A DNA stretch of 64,000 bases from Corynebacterium pygosceleis (GTDB lineage Bacteria > Actinomycetota > Actinomycetes > Mycobacteriales > Mycobacteriaceae): the NCBI RefSeq assembly GCF_016595275.2, contig NZ_JAENIQ020000002.1:434001-498000 (forward strand), written 5' to 3'. Both the position numbers and the translations under genes were made by a program. This document shows positions 1 through 9,388 of this stretch, one piece after another. Position 1 is the stretch's first letter; every line of letters begins with the position of its first letter. The notes beneath the pieces were generated by a model. That model was not told where the DNA came from. It ran no database searches and saw only the letters and a program-made list of their open reading frames with translations.

Positions 1-469
1 CCGCCGCGATGACCTCATCCTCTCCCGCGTCGCCGTCCTTCTGGATCTTCTTCAGGACCTCCATGTGCTTGCGACGCACGTTACGGATCGCGATCTTGGC
101 GTCCTCGCCCTTGGACTTGGCCAGCTTGACCATGTCCCGACGCCGCTCCTCGGTGAGCTGCGGGACGGTGACCCGCAGCACCTGACCGTCGTTCGTCGGG
201 TTGACACCGAGATCCGAGTTCCGGATCGCGTTCTCGATCTCGTTCATCACGTTCTGCTCGTACGGACGGATGATGAGCATCCGGGGCTCCGGGACGGAGA
301 TCGTCGCCATCTGCGTGATGGGTGTCGGCACACCGTAGTACTCGGCGACGATGCCGTTGAACATTCCCGGGTTCGCGCGACCGGTGCGGATCGTCGTCAG
401 ATCCTCACGGGCGTGCTCGACGGAGTTGGACATGCGCTCTTCGGCTTCGAGGAGGGTGTCATCGATCAT
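1..469 (-). CDS. frr: Ribosome recycling factor, 3' end cut by window edge
   Basis: Ribosome recycling factor splits post-termination ribosomes together with EF-G in the cytoplasm. The start is the ATG at 467-469 (protein begins [13 protein letters not shown]), and about 156 residues are inside the window out of the usual ~185. The family core is visible: the TIRTGRANP segment near residue 26, the YYGVPTPI stretch, and the [16 protein letters not shown] helix near residue 110. The C-terminal end lies beyond position 1. It is the last gene visible of the minus-strand series rpsB-tsf-pyrH-frr, a conserved bacterial order, about 150 bases downstream of pyrH. Confidence 0.97.
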   Translation of the reverse strand, partial: MIDDTLLEAEERMSNSVEHAREDLTTIRTGRANPGMFNGIVAEYYGVPTPITQMATISVPEPRMLIIRPYEQNVMNEIENAIRNSDLGVNPTNDGQVLRVTVPQLTEERRRDMVKLAKSKGEDAKIAIRNVRRKHMEVLKKIQKDGDAGEDEVIAA

Positions 470-618
470 GGTGGTTCGTCTGTTCCTTATGACTCGGCCC
501 GCCCGCTCCCGCGTCCGCTGCCCCGCACCACCACGGTCGGTGGCACGGCGCGGCGGTGACGGTGCAGGCGAACTGGAATGGCCTGGACTGGTTTATTCTC
601 TTGCTCCCGATAAATCTA

Positions 619-1350
619 TCAGGACTGGACGAGGGTTCCGATACGTTCACCGGTGACGGCGCGTGCGATGTTCCCCTCGGTGAGCAGATTGAACACCAGG
701 ATGGGCATGTTGTTGTCCATGCACAGAGAGAACGCGGTGGCGTCCGCGACCTTGAGCCCCTTCTCGATGCAGTCCCGGGGGGTGATCCGGTCGAACAGCT
801 CCGCATCCGGGTTCGTCCGGGGGTCGGAGTCGTAGACCCCGTCGACGCCCTTCGCCATCAGAAGGACCTCACAGTCGATCTCCAGGGCGCGCTGGGCCGC
901 GGTCGTGTCCGTGGAGAAGTACGGCATACCCATACCCGCACCGAAGATGACGACCCGCCCCTTCTCCAGGTGACGCTTCGCGCGCAACGGAAGATAGGGC
1001 TCGGCGACCTGCGCCATGTTGATCGCCGTCTGGACGCGGCAGTCGATACCGAGCTGCACGAGGAAATCCTGGAGGGCGAGACAGTTCATCACGGTGCCGA
1101 GCATGCCCATGTAGTCGGAGCGGGCACGGTCCATGCCACGCTGCTGGAGCTGTGCCCCCCGGAAGAAGTTGCCGCCACCGATGACGACGGCCACCTCGGT
1201 TCCGTTCTGCACGACGCCCGCGATCTGGCGGGCGACGTTCTCCACGACGTCCGGATCGATGCCGACCTTGCCGCCGCCGAACATCTCCCCCCCGAGCTTC
1301 AACATCACCCGTTTGAATCCCTGACGTCTGGCGCCCGCTTCATCGGCCAT
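619..1350 (-). CDS. pyrH: UMP kinase
   Basis: UMP kinase phosphorylates UMP to UDP in pyrimidine nucleotide synthesis. The amino-acid-kinase fold begins with [12 protein letters not shown] at about residue 14, followed by [10 protein letters not shown] and the [13 protein letters not shown] segment typical of bacterial PyrH, with the uridine-site region near [11 protein letters not shown]. The chosen ATG at 1348-1350 gives 243 residues, the normal family length. The frame stays open further upstream, but that added segment is low-complexity and has no family similarity. It lies between tsf and frr on the same strand, and a strong hairpin separates it from tsf, so it probably has its own promoter in 1351-1496. 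Confidence 0.97.
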   Translation of the reverse strand: MADEAGARRQGFKRVMLKLGGEMFGGGKVGIDPDVVENVARQIAGVVQNGTEVAVVIGGGNFFRGAQLQQRGMDRARSDYMGMLGTVMNCLALQDFLVQLGIDCRVQTAINMAQVAEPYLPLRAKRHLEKGRVVIFGAGMGMPYFSTDTTAAQRALEIDCEVLLMAKGVDGVYDSDPRTNPDAELFDRITPRDCIEKGLKVADATAFSLCMDNNMPILVFNLLTEGNIARAVTGERIGTLVQS

Positions 1351-1496
1351 GCCGCACTGTCCTTCCGTTGTGGTTCGTGCCTTCGTTGTTCTACCACCGG
1401 CCGATCTTACCTGAGCCACAGGCGGCACCACGATGCGGACGACGCACCACCACCCGAAACCGCCCGCACCGTCCACCGACGGTGGCGACGAAGAGA

Positions 1497-1533
1497 CGAA
1501 CCCCCGGTCCCGGCAACCGGGATCGGGGGTTCG
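1497..1533 (-). terminator. Hairpin downstream of tsf
   Basis: A near-perfect 17-base inverted repeat with a 3-base loop (arms 1497-1513 and 1517-1533) lies 19 bases past the tsf stop. It contains CCCCCGGTCCCGG and its complement. No long T tract follows, so termination efficiency is uncertain. Confidence 0.7.
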
Positions 1534-1551
1534 TCGGAGGAACGGCGGCTG

Positions 1552-2379
1552 CTAGTGCTGGCCGACCTCGTAGCGGACGAAACCGGTGAGGGTGACGCCG
1601 GCCTCCTCCATGATGGTCTTGACGGTCTTCTTGTTGTCCGTCACGGAAGCCTGCTCGTTGAGGCAGACATCCTTGAAGAAGCCGTTGAGACGTCCCTCGA
1701 CGATCTTGGGCAGAGCCTTCTCCGGCTTGCCCTCCTCGCGGGAGATGGTCTCGGCGATGGTGCGCTCCTTCTCCACGACGTCGGCGGGGACGTCCTCGCG
1801 GTTGAGGTAGCTGGCCTTCATCGCGGCGACCTGCATGGCGGCGACGCGGGCGGCCTCAGCGGCCTCCTCACCTTCGCCGGTGTAGGCGACGAGAACGCCG
1901 ACCGCCGGGGGAAGGTCAGCGGCACGGTGGTGCAGGTAGACGGCGACGTTGTCGCCCTCGACGGTGACGGCGCGACGCAGTTCCAGCTTCTCGCCGATCT
2001 TGGCGGAGAGCTGCTGGATGGCCTCGTCGGCGGTGGAACCGTCGACCGGGGCGTTCCGGAGCTCCTCCGGGGTGTTGGCCTTCACGGAGGCGGCGGCCTC
2101 GGCGATCTTGGCGGCGAAAGCCTTGAACTCGTCGTTCTTGGCGACGAAGTCGGTCTCGGAGTTGATCTCGACCATGGTGTTGCCGGAGACGGCGATGAGA
2201 CCCTCGGCGGCGGTGCGCTCGGCACGCTTGCCCACGTCCTTGGCGCCCTTGATGCGCAGGAACTCGATGGCCTTGTCGAAGTCGCCGTCGTGTTCCGCGA
2301 GGGCCTTCTTGCAGGCCATCATGCCGGAGCCCGTGATGTCACGGAGCTTCTTGACGTCTGCAGCGGTGTAGTTCGCCAT
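1552..2379 (-). CDS. tsf: Translation elongation factor Ts
   Basis: EF-Ts is the nucleotide exchange factor that regenerates EF-Tu-GTP. At 275 residues it is the normal actinobacterial length. The N-terminal UBA-like domain shows [19 protein letters not shown], followed by the EF-Tu contact segment with the conserved TDFVAKN motif near residue 80. The ATG at 2377-2379 is preceded by a strong AGGAGG-type ribosome binding site. It is downstream of rpsB on the same strand, the classical rpsB-tsf pairing, but 346 bases separate the two genes. Confidence 0.98.
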   Translation of the reverse strand: MANYTAADVKKLRDITGSGMMACKKALAEHDGDFDKAIEFLRIKGAKDVGKRAERTAAEGLIAVSGNTMVEINSETDFVAKNDEFKAFAAKIAEAAASVKANTPEELRNAPVDGSTADEAIQQLSAKIGEKLELRRAVTVEGDNVAVYLHHRAADLPPAVGVLVAYTGEGEEAAEAARVAAMQVAAMKASYLNREDVPADVVEKERTIAETISREEGKPEKALPKIVEGRLNGFFKDVCLNEQASVTDNKKTVKTIMEEAGVTLTGFVRYEVGQH

Positions 2380-2725
2380 TATGGGGCGATCCTCCTTGAT
2401 TGGTTATGAAAGTAGAAATCTGTGCGGTGACGTTCGTCGTGGACGAGCTTAGCCAAACGCCGGCGCTCTGTGTGCCGGACGTGGGGCATCCGCGACGCCC
2501 GGAATCCCCCTCGGGTTTCCAGTGTGCCTGACCACCGGCCGGTTCCGCAGCCTTCCGGCGCAGCCGGAGTTACCGGGTCCGACACGAAACCCCCGCGCCT
2601 TGGTCCTCCCCGGCCCCCGACCACGGGGGTGGTCGGTTGATGCGCACGGCGGCGGAGAGATCTCCGGCTCCACGCGGTGGCTGGGTCGCGGCGAGGGGGT
2701 TCAGGTGGCCTGACGGAGGTGGTGA
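2380..2725 (-). other. rpsB-tsf intergenic region
   Basis: No gene is visible in these 346 bases. The region holds the tsf ribosome binding site and an 8-bp-stem hairpin (arms 2617-2624 and 2629-2636) that could attenuate or end rpsB transcription. A further GC-rich dyad lies around 2530-2575. A tsf promoter probably lies here, but I could not pick a convincing -10/-35 pair. Confidence 0.5.
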
Positions 2726-3580
2726 CTACTCCGCAGACTGCTCGGACGCGGCGGCGTCTTCCTTCGGAGCGGACTCCGCGACAGCCTCGGTGGCCTCGAC
2801 CTTGGCCGCGACCTCGACCTTGGCGGTCTCCTCGGTGGCCTCGGCCTTGCTCTCGCCGGCGCTCTCCTTGGCTGCGGCCAGCTCGCGGTCGGAGCGGGCC
2901 TTCTTGCCTGCCTCGACGGCGGAGGAGATGATGCGGCTCAGGACGGAGATGGAGCGGATCGCGTCGTCGTTGCCCGGGATCGGGAAGTTGACGACATCGG
3001 GGTCGCAGTTCGTGTCCAGCACGGCGACGACCGGGATGTTCAGCTTGTGCGCCTCATTGACCGCGATGTGCTCCTTGTTGGTGTCGACGATCCAGAGCGC
3101 CGAGGGCACCCGGGTCATGTCGGCGATACCACCGAGGACACGCTCGAGCTTGGTGCGCTCGCGGGTCAGCATGAGGATTTCCTTCTTGGTGCGACCCTCG
3201 TAGCCGTTCTCGGCCGCATCCATGGCCTGAAGTTCCTTCATGCGGTGCAGACGCTTGGAGACGGTCTGGAAGTTGGTGAGCATGCCGCCCAACCAACGGT
3301 GGTTGACGTAGGGCATACCGACGCGCTCGGCCTCGGTGGCCACAGCTTCCTGGGCCTGCTTCTTCGTGCCGACGAAGAGGATGGTGCCGCCGTGGGCGAC
3401 GGTCTCCTTGACGAACTCGTAGGCCTGGTCGATGTAGGTCAGCGTCTGCTGAAGATCGATGATGTAGATGCCGTTACGGTCCGTGAAAATGAAACGCTTC
3501 ATTTTCGGGTTCCAACGGCGGGTCTGGTGTCCGAAGTGGACACCGGCGTCGAGAAGCTCGCGCATGGTCACAACTGCCAT
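2726..3580 (-). CDS. rpsB: 30S ribosomal protein S2
   Basis: S2 is a late-assembling protein of the 30S subunit. The ATG at 3578-3580 ([19 protein letters not shown]) gives 284 residues. Family motifs are the N-terminal [15 protein letters not shown], the [10 protein letters not shown] segment and the [15 protein letters not shown] stretch near residue 190. The last ~55 residues form an Ala/Glu-rich low-complexity tail absent from E. coli S2, of the kind common in high-GC actinobacteria. The frame stays open upstream of this ATG, but a well-placed ribosome binding site and the family alignment fix the start here. Confidence 0.97.
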   Translation of the reverse strand: MAVVTMRELLDAGVHFGHQTRRWNPKMKRFIFTDRNGIYIIDLQQTLTYIDQAYEFVKETVAHGGTILFVGTKKQAQEAVATEAERVGMPYVNHRWLGGMLTNFQTVSKRLHRMKELQAMDAAENGYEGRTKKEILMLTRERTKLERVLGGIADMTRVPSALWIVDTNKEHIAVNEAHKLNIPVVAVLDTNCDPDVVNFPIPGNDDAIRSISVLSRIISSAVEAGKKARSDRELAAAKESAGESKAEATEETAKVEVAAKVEATEAVAESAPKEDAAASEQSAE

Positions 3581-3853
3581 GGTGATGCTCCCTTTCTGTG
3601 CTCGGAGTTTCGGTTTTTGATTGTGCGGGTTTTCGTCCCGCACCCTGGCGACCGACACCCGACCCCTCACCCGCACACCGTCCCCACGTGAACAGGGGCG
3701 TTGGGCGGGACCTCGAGTGGCCTATATCAGGTTTCCGGCAGCTGGCCCGACCGGTCACGGACCCCGGGAAACGGGATCGGATCGATCAGGTGCGTCCGGC
3801 ACGCGGCCGCGCGTAGTCAGCGCACCCGGGAACGGGCACACTGCTAACCGGTG

Positions 3854-3883
3854 ATTCTAGCCCCGAACGGACCCGTAGACCAA
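3854..3883 (-). promoter_or_regulatory. Candidate rpsB promoter with long leader
   Basis: On the minus strand a -35-like TTGGTC (3878-3883) is followed after 18 bases by TAGAAT (3854-3859). This leaves a leader of about 270 bases before the rpsB ATG, in keeping with S2 autoregulation known in other bacteria. The rest of the 427-base gap 3581-4007 between rpsB and the divergent M23-like gene shows no gene. Confidence 0.4.
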
Positions 3884-4007
3884 AAGGATCGGCCGGCGGA
3901 CCACCGGCCATCCACAACCGTGACACCAGGGGCCACATGTGCCACGTCATCCACACCCCGGGTTCATTTACGCTCCCCCGGACAGCGGGTCCGGAAGCAT
4001 CGGACGG

Positions 4008-4541
4008 ATGAGTATCCGACAGCACCACCGTCACGGCTCCCACCGAAAAGCCGCTGCGGGCGCCCTCACATCCCTGATCCTCCTGTGCCTGGCCGTCCAC
4101 GGACGGTCGGCGGTGACCGCCGACGCCTGGGTCTCCCCCGCCACGGGCCGAGAGGCCCCCGGCCGGGTTCTCCGGCTCTTCGACCCTCCCGAACACGACT
4201 GGCTGCCCGGCCACCGGGGCGTCGATCTCGAACTCCCCCACGGTGCACCGGTTCATGCGGCCGGCGACGGAACCGTCTTCTTCTCCGGCACCGTGGCCGG
4301 AACGGGAACGGTGTCCGTCGACCACGCGGACGGCACCCGCACCACCTACCAGCCCGTCACCGGAACCGTGTCGGCGGGCGACACCGTCCGCGAGGGGCAG
4401 GTGATAGGCACACTGGGCCGAAACCCGCGCGGGTGGCCGGGCGTCAGCTGGGGCGCCCTCAGGGACGGGGACTACATCAATCCGCTCGGACTGCTGCCGC
4501 GGCCGTTGATCAGGCTCAAGCCCGTGGATGAGCCTGCCTGA
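4008..4541 (+). CDS. Exported M23 (LytM)-like protein, probably degenerate
   Basis: This 177-residue protein has a basic N-terminus and a hydrophobic signal segment (ALTSLILLCLAVHG, about residues 18-31), then a LytM-type M23 domain to the C-terminus. The first zinc-ligand motif is present as HRGVDL (His-x3-Asp). The second, normally HxH or LHW in this family, reads GVSWGAL, so the conserved His is missing. The domain therefore probably does not hydrolyse peptidoglycan and may bind it or activate another enzyme. It is convergent with xerC and overlaps its 3' end by 26 bases. An upstream in-frame ATG at 3939 exists, but the ATG at 4008 places the signal sequence correctly. Confidence 0.85.
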   Translation: MSIRQHHRHGSHRKAAAGALTSLILLCLAVHGRSAVTADAWVSPATGREAPGRVLRLFDPPEHDWLPGHRGVDLELPHGAPVHAAGDGTVFFSGTVAGTGTVSVDHADGTRTTYQPVTGTVSAGDTVREGQVIGTLGRNPRGWPGVSWGALRDGDYINPLGLLPRPLIRLKPVDEPA

Positions 4542-5415
4542 ACGCCTCACCGAGGCGTGCGGTGGAGACGTGCGTGTAGATCTGGGTCGTCTGCAGCGAG
4601 GAATGCCCCAGCAGTTCCTGGACCTCCCGGATGTCCGCCCCACCGTCGAGCAGATGGGTGGCGGTGCTGTGCCGGATCCCGTGGGGCGTGAGCCCGTCCG
4701 CGCCGGCTGCGGCCGCTGCGGCGTGCACGATGCGGCGGACCTGCCGGGGATTGATCCGCCCACCCCGCACACCGACGAACAGCGCACCCTCCGCACCGGT
4801 GGCCAGATGCCCGCGCCCCTTCTCCAACCAGGCGGAGACCGCTTTCGCGGCGGTGGAACCGAACGGGAGGACACGCTGCTTATTGCCCTTACCCGTGACC
4901 CGTGCCGTTCTCGCGGCGAGATCGACATCGGCGACATCGAGGCCGCAGAGTTCGGATATCCGGACTCCGGTGGCGTAGAGGAATTCGAGCATGGCCGCGT
5001 CCCGGAGTTGCTCGGGTTCACTGGTGGCGTCCGCCGCCCCGACGACGTCGGCCGCTTCCCCGGGGTCGAGGACCCGGGGCAGGTGACGGGAGGTTTTCGG
5101 GGTGGCGAGCCGGGCGGCGACGTCGGTGTCGAGATATCCCTGGCGAGCGGCCCAGGAGCTGAAGGAACGGACGGCGGCGGTGCGTCGGGCGAGGGTCGCG
5201 CGGGCGAGGCCCGCACGGTGCGCGTCGGCGAGCCACGTCCGCAGCGTGGCCTGGGTGAGGTCACCCCATCCGGACAGGGTGCCGAGAAGTGGAGCGAGGT
5301 CACTGCGGTAGGCGCGTACGGTGGCGTCGGAGCGGTTCTCCACGAGGGAGAGATGTTCGCAGAAGTCCTCGAGCGCCTCGGGTAGCGGCCCCGTCGGGGT
5401 TGTCCTGTCGTTCAT
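4516..5415 (-). CDS. xerC: Tyrosine recombinase XerC
   Basis: XerC resolves chromosome dimers at dif together with XerD. The 299-residue protein has the SAM-like core-binding N-terminal domain (residues ~10-95) and a catalytic domain with Arg in GVRISELCGL, the HGIRHS box, and the LGHSSLQTTQIYTHV box that supplies the His and nucleophilic Tyr. The start at ATG 5413-5415 has GAGGG about 5 bases upstream; the longer in-frame version adds a peptide without similarity. It sits in the conserved xerC-dprA-comM-yraN neighbourhood, so it is the housekeeping recombinase rather than the integrase of the nearby island. Confidence 0.93.
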   Translation of the reverse strand: MNDRTTPTGPLPEALEDFCEHLSLVENRSDATVRAYRSDLAPLLGTLSGWGDLTQATLRTWLADAHRAGLARATLARRTAAVRSFSSWAARQGYLDTDVAARLATPKTSRHLPRVLDPGEAADVVGAADATSEPEQLRDAAMLEFLYATGVRISELCGLDVADVDLAARTARVTGKGNKQRVLPFGSTAAKAVSAWLEKGRGHLATGAEGALFVGVRGGRINPRQVRRIVHAAAAAAGADGLTPHGIRHSTATHLLDGGADIREVQELLGHSSLQTTQIYTHVSTARLGEAFRQAHPRA

Positions 5416-5737
5416 GAGCCCTCCCCTCTGTCTGCACCGTGCGTCGACGGGGAGCATCTCCCGGCCGTGTACCCGGGACATGCGGAAGGCGGCACGATCA
5501 TCACTGACCGTGCCGCCTTCGCATCTGACTCACCCATATGCATAACCCTAGCGCCTTCATCAGCCTCATCCAGGACTTGGAGGTGCGGACACCGCCCGGT
5601 GCGTGAGAAGCTTCAGAGGCAGTTGCTACAAGGAACCAGCCCGAACCTTGAAGCAGTAACTTAGGCTTGCCTCTGCAACTTTAGGGTTGGCTTCGCAATC
5701 GTGCAACCCTTTGGCTGAAATTTCTTCCGCCGATCAT
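5416..5737. other. xerC-dprA intergenic region with hairpins
   Basis: No gene is seen in these 322 bases. A strong hairpin has arms 5480-5496 and 5509-5524 (16-17 bases with one bulge). A weaker 7-bp stem (5683-5689 with 5704-5710) lies just past the dprA stop. One or both probably end dprA transcription. The xerC promoter should also be here, but I could not fix it. Confidence 0.5.
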
Positions 5738-6946
5738 TCATCCGGTACGTCGCCACGACCGCCCATCCCGTTGGACCAGCCCCTTCTGCTGCAGGTCAAC
5801 CAGGATGTGGACGGCCAGGGGAACTGTGATTCCGGCCTCCGCGGCCACCATTTCTGTGATGCGGCTCTCAGTAGAGGTGGCGTCGAACACCTTGAGTTCC
5901 ATGTGACTCAACGACTGAATCCTGTCGGCGGGGAAGGCGAACTCGTACTGCGCCCGTACGTCGACGGTACCGAGCGGCTCGATGAGTTCCCTGATCTCCC
6001 CGGCCGTGGTGACGAGCTGCGCGTCCCCGTTGCGGATCCGCTCGTGACAGCCGAGGGATCCGTGACCGGTCACCGGGCCGGGTACGGCCATCGTCACGGA
6101 TCCGAGCCGTGCCGCCCAGGTGAGGGTGTTGAGTGCACCGGAACGCCACGCCGCCTCCACCACCACGGTTCCACCGCTGAGCGCCGCGACGAGCCGGTTT
6201 CTGGTGAGGAAACGGTGCCGCGCCGGATGGACACCGGGTGGGTATTCGGAGATGACGGCACCCCGGGCCCCGTCACCGGCGATGCGGTCGAACAGGGCGG
6301 CGTTACGGGCCGGGTAGGTCCGGCCCGGGCCACACGCCGCGACCGCGACGGTGGGGGTCCCGTTCGCCAGCGCGGTCTCGTGGGCGACGGTGTCCACCCC
6401 GAGCGCTCCCCCGGACACGATGGTCCACCGGGACGCCGCGAGCCCTTCCACGAGCATGCGGGTGACCTCCCAGCCGTAGCGGGTGATGGACCGGGTGCCG
6501 ACGATGGCGACGGATCTCTGCACGAGTTGTGCGGGCGATCCGCCGCGAACCCACAGAGCGTGCGGCGCCACGGCATCCCGCCCACCGGCCCGTCCGACGT
6601 GATCCCGCGCGGCGTCGGCGAAGCCGAAGGCCCTGTCCAGGGGTTCGGACGGCCATTCGTCATCGTCCGGGGTGATGAGCCGGGTGCCGTTCCTGTCGGC
6701 CGTGAGGAGATCGTGTGCGGCACTGTCGGTCCGGTACCGGGCGGCGGTCTGTCCGAGCAACGACCCGATCCACGGTTCCCTCCGCTTCACCCCGTGTGCG
6801 ATGGCTTCGACGTCCCGGCCTTCGGCGAGCAGCTGCCGGAGCGGTGCCGAGGGGCCCTCGATAACCCGCGAGAGGTAGGCCCACGCGTGTCGCCGGGCCG
6901 ACCACCGGTCGTTGACCGTGAGTGTCCCGCGCATCGGTTCAGTCAT
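5738..6946 (-). CDS. dprA: DNA-processing protein DprA
   Basis: DprA loads RecA onto incoming single-stranded DNA in natural transformation, and homologues are widespread even in species not known to be competent. This 402-residue protein shows the Rossmann-like DprA core from about residue 130: VAIVGTRSITRYGWE, VSGGALGVDTVAHE, the AVAACGPGRTYPARN stretch, AVISEYPPG and the NRLVAALSGGTVVVEA box. A C-terminal winged-helix-like segment (RITEMVAAEAGI onward) follows, as in many DprA proteins. The ATG at 6944-6946 overlaps the comM stop by 8 bases, so translation is probably coupled to comM. Confidence 0.95.
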   Translation of the reverse strand: MTEPMRGTLTVNDRWSARRHAWAYLSRVIEGPSAPLRQLLAEGRDVEAIAHGVKRREPWIGSLLGQTAARYRTDSAAHDLLTADRNGTRLITPDDDEWPSEPLDRAFGFADAARDHVGRAGGRDAVAPHALWVRGGSPAQLVQRSVAIVGTRSITRYGWEVTRMLVEGLAASRWTIVSGGALGVDTVAHETALANGTPTVAVAACGPGRTYPARNAALFDRIAGDGARGAVISEYPPGVHPARHRFLTRNRLVAALSGGTVVVEAAWRSGALNTLTWAARLGSVTMAVPGPVTGHGSLGCHERIRNGDAQLVTTAGEIRELIEPLGTVDVRAQYEFAFPADRIQSLSHMELKVFDATSTESRITEMVAAEAGITVPLAVHILVDLQQKGLVQRDGRSWRRTG

Positions 6947-8468
6947 CGGTTCCACCACCGTCCACGACGTCGGAGTAGTCCAGGGCACGGGCCACATGAT
7001 CCAGATCGGGGACGTTGCGTCCCTCCAGGTCCGCGAGTGTCCAGGCGACCCGGAGCGTCCGGTCGACGCGCCGCTGGCTGATCCGGCCCCGCGCCGTGTG
7101 CGCCGCGAGCAGTGCCATCGCCACATCATCGGCTGGATGTTCCCGGCGCAGCACCGTTCCCCTGACACCGGCGGTGAGCGTCGTCTCCAGCCCGGCACGC
7201 CGCCACCGGGCCGCCGCCCGCTCCCGGGCTGCGGCCACCCGTCCGGCGATCACGTCCGATGATTCCTCGTCCCCCGGTGTGATGACCGTAGACCTGGCCC
7301 GGGTCCTGACGTGGAGGTCGATCCTGTCCCGCAGTGGACCGGAGAGGTTGCTGAGGTACCGTGACCGTTCCCCGGAACGGCACCGGCACCGGCGGGGATC
7401 GTCTGACGCGCAGCGACACGGGTTGGCGGCCATCACCAACTGGAAACGGGCGGGGAACGTCACGTCCCGTCTGGACCGGAGGATCCGCACCGCACCGGTG
7501 TCGAGCGGAGTCCGGAGACAGTCGAGGATGCGGGCGGGAATCTCGCTGACCTCGTCGAGGAAGAGGACACCGTGATGCGCGAGACTCACAGCCCCCGGCA
7601 GCGGGCTCCCGCCACCGCCGAGCAGCGCCGCACGCGTGACACTGTGGTGGGGAGCGATGAACGGCGCCCTCGACACGATGCCGGTGAACGTCCGTCCGGC
7701 CACGGAGTGAACGGCGGTCGCCGCCAGGCACTCCCGCTCCGTCAACGGCGGGAGAATGCCCGGGAGGCGTGCCGCGATCATGGACTTCCCGGACCCGGGC
7801 GGACCGATCATCAACATGTGGTGACCACCGGCCGCGGCGATCTCCGCCGCCAGCCGGGCCTCCGGCTGCCCCACGACATCCGCGAAGTCCGTGTCCGCCG
7901 GAACCTCGGCGACGTCGGAACCGACATCGACTGCTGCGGTGAGGGCCCCGGTACCTGTCACCCACCGGAGAACCTCGTCGAGGGTGTCGGCGATCATGAC
8001 GGGAAACGACGGAATCAGTGCCGCCTCACCGGCATTGCCCCGGGGAATGACGGCTCCGGTCAGGCCCGCCGCGCGGGCCGCGAGCAGACACGGCAGGACG
8101 CCCGTCACCGGGCGGACCGCCCCGTTGAGACCGATCTCCCCCAGCACCAGCGTCGAGGCCAACCGGTCATCCTCCGCCGGGACCGATCCGCCGGCCGTCA
8201 GGATCGCCAGCGCCATCGCGAGATCGAATCCCGAACCGGATTTCGGCAGCGACGCCGGTGAGAGACTCACCACGATCCGCGTACGAGGCCACGGCAGGCC
8301 CGAGTTCTGGCACGCGGTACGGATCCGGTCCCGCGCTTCACTGACAGCGGCGTCCCCGAGCCCGAGGACACTGACACCGGGTAACCCGCGCCCGACATTC
8401 ACCTCCACGTCGATGACACTGGCCGTGACACCCCTGACCGCTGCGGTGCGGGTCCTACCGAGCGCCAC
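6939..8468 (-). CDS. comM: YifB/ComM-family magnesium-chelatase-like AAA+ ATPase
   Basis: ComM is an AAA+ helicase-like ATPase that aids branch migration during transformation in some bacteria. The 509-residue protein has the N-terminal Lon-like ChlI domain (VEVNVGRGLPGVSVLGL), Walker A GPPGSGKSM, Walker B VLFLDEVSEI, and a C-terminal Mg-chelatase region with CRCASDDPRRCRCR, in which the Cys residues suggest a metal site. The GTG at 8466-8468 gives the family N-terminus and overlaps the yraN 3' end by 14 bases; the longer open frame upstream is yraN antisense-like sequence. It is co-directional with yraN and dprA, presumably one operon. Confidence 0.95.
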   Translation of the reverse strand: MALGRTRTAAVRGVTASVIDVEVNVGRGLPGVSVLGLGDAAVSEARDRIRTACQNSGLPWPRTRIVVSLSPASLPKSGSGFDLAMALAILTAGGSVPAEDDRLASTLVLGEIGLNGAVRPVTGVLPCLLAARAAGLTGAVIPRGNAGEAALIPSFPVMIADTLDEVLRWVTGTGALTAAVDVGSDVAEVPADTDFADVVGQPEARLAAEIAAAGGHHMLMIGPPGSGKSMIAARLPGILPPLTERECLAATAVHSVAGRTFTGIVSRAPFIAPHHSVTRAALLGGGGSPLPGAVSLAHHGVLFLDEVSEIPARILDCLRTPLDTGAVRILRSRRDVTFPARFQLVMAANPCRCASDDPRRCRCRSGERSRYLSNLSGPLRDRIDLHVRTRARSTVITPGDEESSDVIAGRVAAARERAAARWRRAGLETTLTAGVRGTVLRREHPADDVAMALLAAHTARGRISQRRVDRTLRVAWTLADLEGRNVPDLDHVARALDYSDVVDGGGTDD

Positions 8469-8820
8469 GGTCGATATCCTCCCAGCACTCGATCGACCAG
8501 TGACCCGCGTGCGGGGTAACCAGAACCGCGTCGAAACGCACCGAATGCGCGGGATGCTCCGCCAGCCAGACAGCCGCAGCCCTCCTGATCCTGGAGAACT
8601 TGAGCGGCGAGACCGCCTCGACCCCACCGAACGACGCCGTGGAGCGGGTCTTCACTTCGACGAAGACGACGGTTCCGTCCGCAGCCTCGACAATCAGGTC
8701 GATCTCCCCTTGAGGGCAGGAAACGTTCCTGGCGAGGATGCGGTCGCCCTTGGACGTGTAGTGCCGGGCGGCGGCTTCTTCACCGGCACGACCGAGTTCA
8801 GCGGGTGTGGGAATGGACAT
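8455..8820 (-). CDS. yraN: YraN / UPF0102 family protein
   Basis: This 121-residue protein has the restriction-endonuclease-like fold of the UPF0102 family. The signature pieces are LGRAGEEAAARHY near the N-terminus, the EIDLIV motif (Glu-x-Asp) and FVEVKTRS (Glu-x-Lys), which together form the nuclease-like active site. The biochemical role is not established. It is the first gene of the yraN-comM-dprA group, and upstream of it the GC-rich core sequence ends and the AT-rich island begins. Confidence 0.93.
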   Translation of the reverse strand: MSIPTPAELGRAGEEAAARHYTSKGDRILARNVSCPQGEIDLIVEAADGTVVFVEVKTRSTASFGGVEAVSPLKFSRIRRAAAVWLAEHPAHSVRFDAVLVTPHAGHWSIECWEDIDRGAR

Positions 8821-9388
8821 TCGGGTGACTCCCGGAGGATCGATGATGTGGTTTCCTCCCCCGTCTTATGCAACGGAGGTGGCTGACCTCACCGTCCCCG
8901 AAACACGCGCGTCGGACATTCCTCATGACCAGTCGCTGTGCACAACACGCCGGAACCGGTGGTTGTCCACCGGCGTTCGGGAACGACATGACGCAGTCTC
9001 TTAGGCCAAACTAGCTATCCACCACTACTGCACCCACAACACCTTGCCTCGAAGATATCCACATACATTAAACCCCAAACCACTGGACAATCCGTGGGCT
9101 CACAAGCCAAAACAAAAGAAACACAAAGTTCTATTGGTTTGGGACACTAAGATATTTCATTAGCTTGACAACCTTCACGACCATCCATTAAATTAAGTAT
9201 CCGAGGTCACCTTTGACAAAACCCAAATCTAATACCCTACACTTATTTATCTAAAACTATTTTATATACGTATAATATGCAAGAAAAGAAACCTATTTCT
9301 TCTTGACGATACTCGCACCACACCTTCAGAACCCAAATTATATAACGGTCTACATAATCCTCAGATTCAACAAAATGGAAGCCTACCA
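8821..9388. other. Junction from core chromosome to AT-rich island
   Basis: No convincing gene lies in these 568 bases. Up to about 9000 the sequence has core-like high GC and carries a hairpin with arms 8956-8962 and 8967-8973 plus flanking complementary bases. After about 9000 the base composition drops abruptly to strongly AT-rich and stays so through the KAP gene. I did not find a direct repeat or tRNA marking an integration site. Confidence 0.6.
9266..9276 (+). promoter_or_regulatory. Candidate -10 region for the KAP gene
   Basis: A perfect TATAAT at 9271-9276 overlaps the palindrome TATACGTATA (9266-9275), 112 bases before the KAP ATG. No good -35 is seen at the standard distance. An alternative TTGACA lies at 9213-9218, with a poor -10 (TACACT) 19 bases on. 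Confidence 0.35.

Noticed and set aside
556..2409. A 617-codon open frame on the plus strand
   Set aside because: It is antisense to pyrH and tsf, crosses their intergenic hairpin and has no family motif. GC-rich DNA makes such antisense frames common.
3786..5303. A 505-codon minus-strand frame across the M23 gene and xerC
   Set aside because: It is an out-of-frame reading rich in Pro, Arg and Ser and lies over two well-supported genes.
4516..5415. xerC as the integrase of the AT-rich island
   Set aside because: It lies 3.5 kb outside the island in the conserved xerC-dprA-comM order and has core-like composition.
5660..5680. A DtxR-like box between dprA and xerC
   Set aside because: Only about 12 of 19 positions match, and no iron-related gene follows.
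5687..7081. A 464-codon plus-strand frame over dprA
   Set aside because: It is the antisense of dprA with no recognisable motif.
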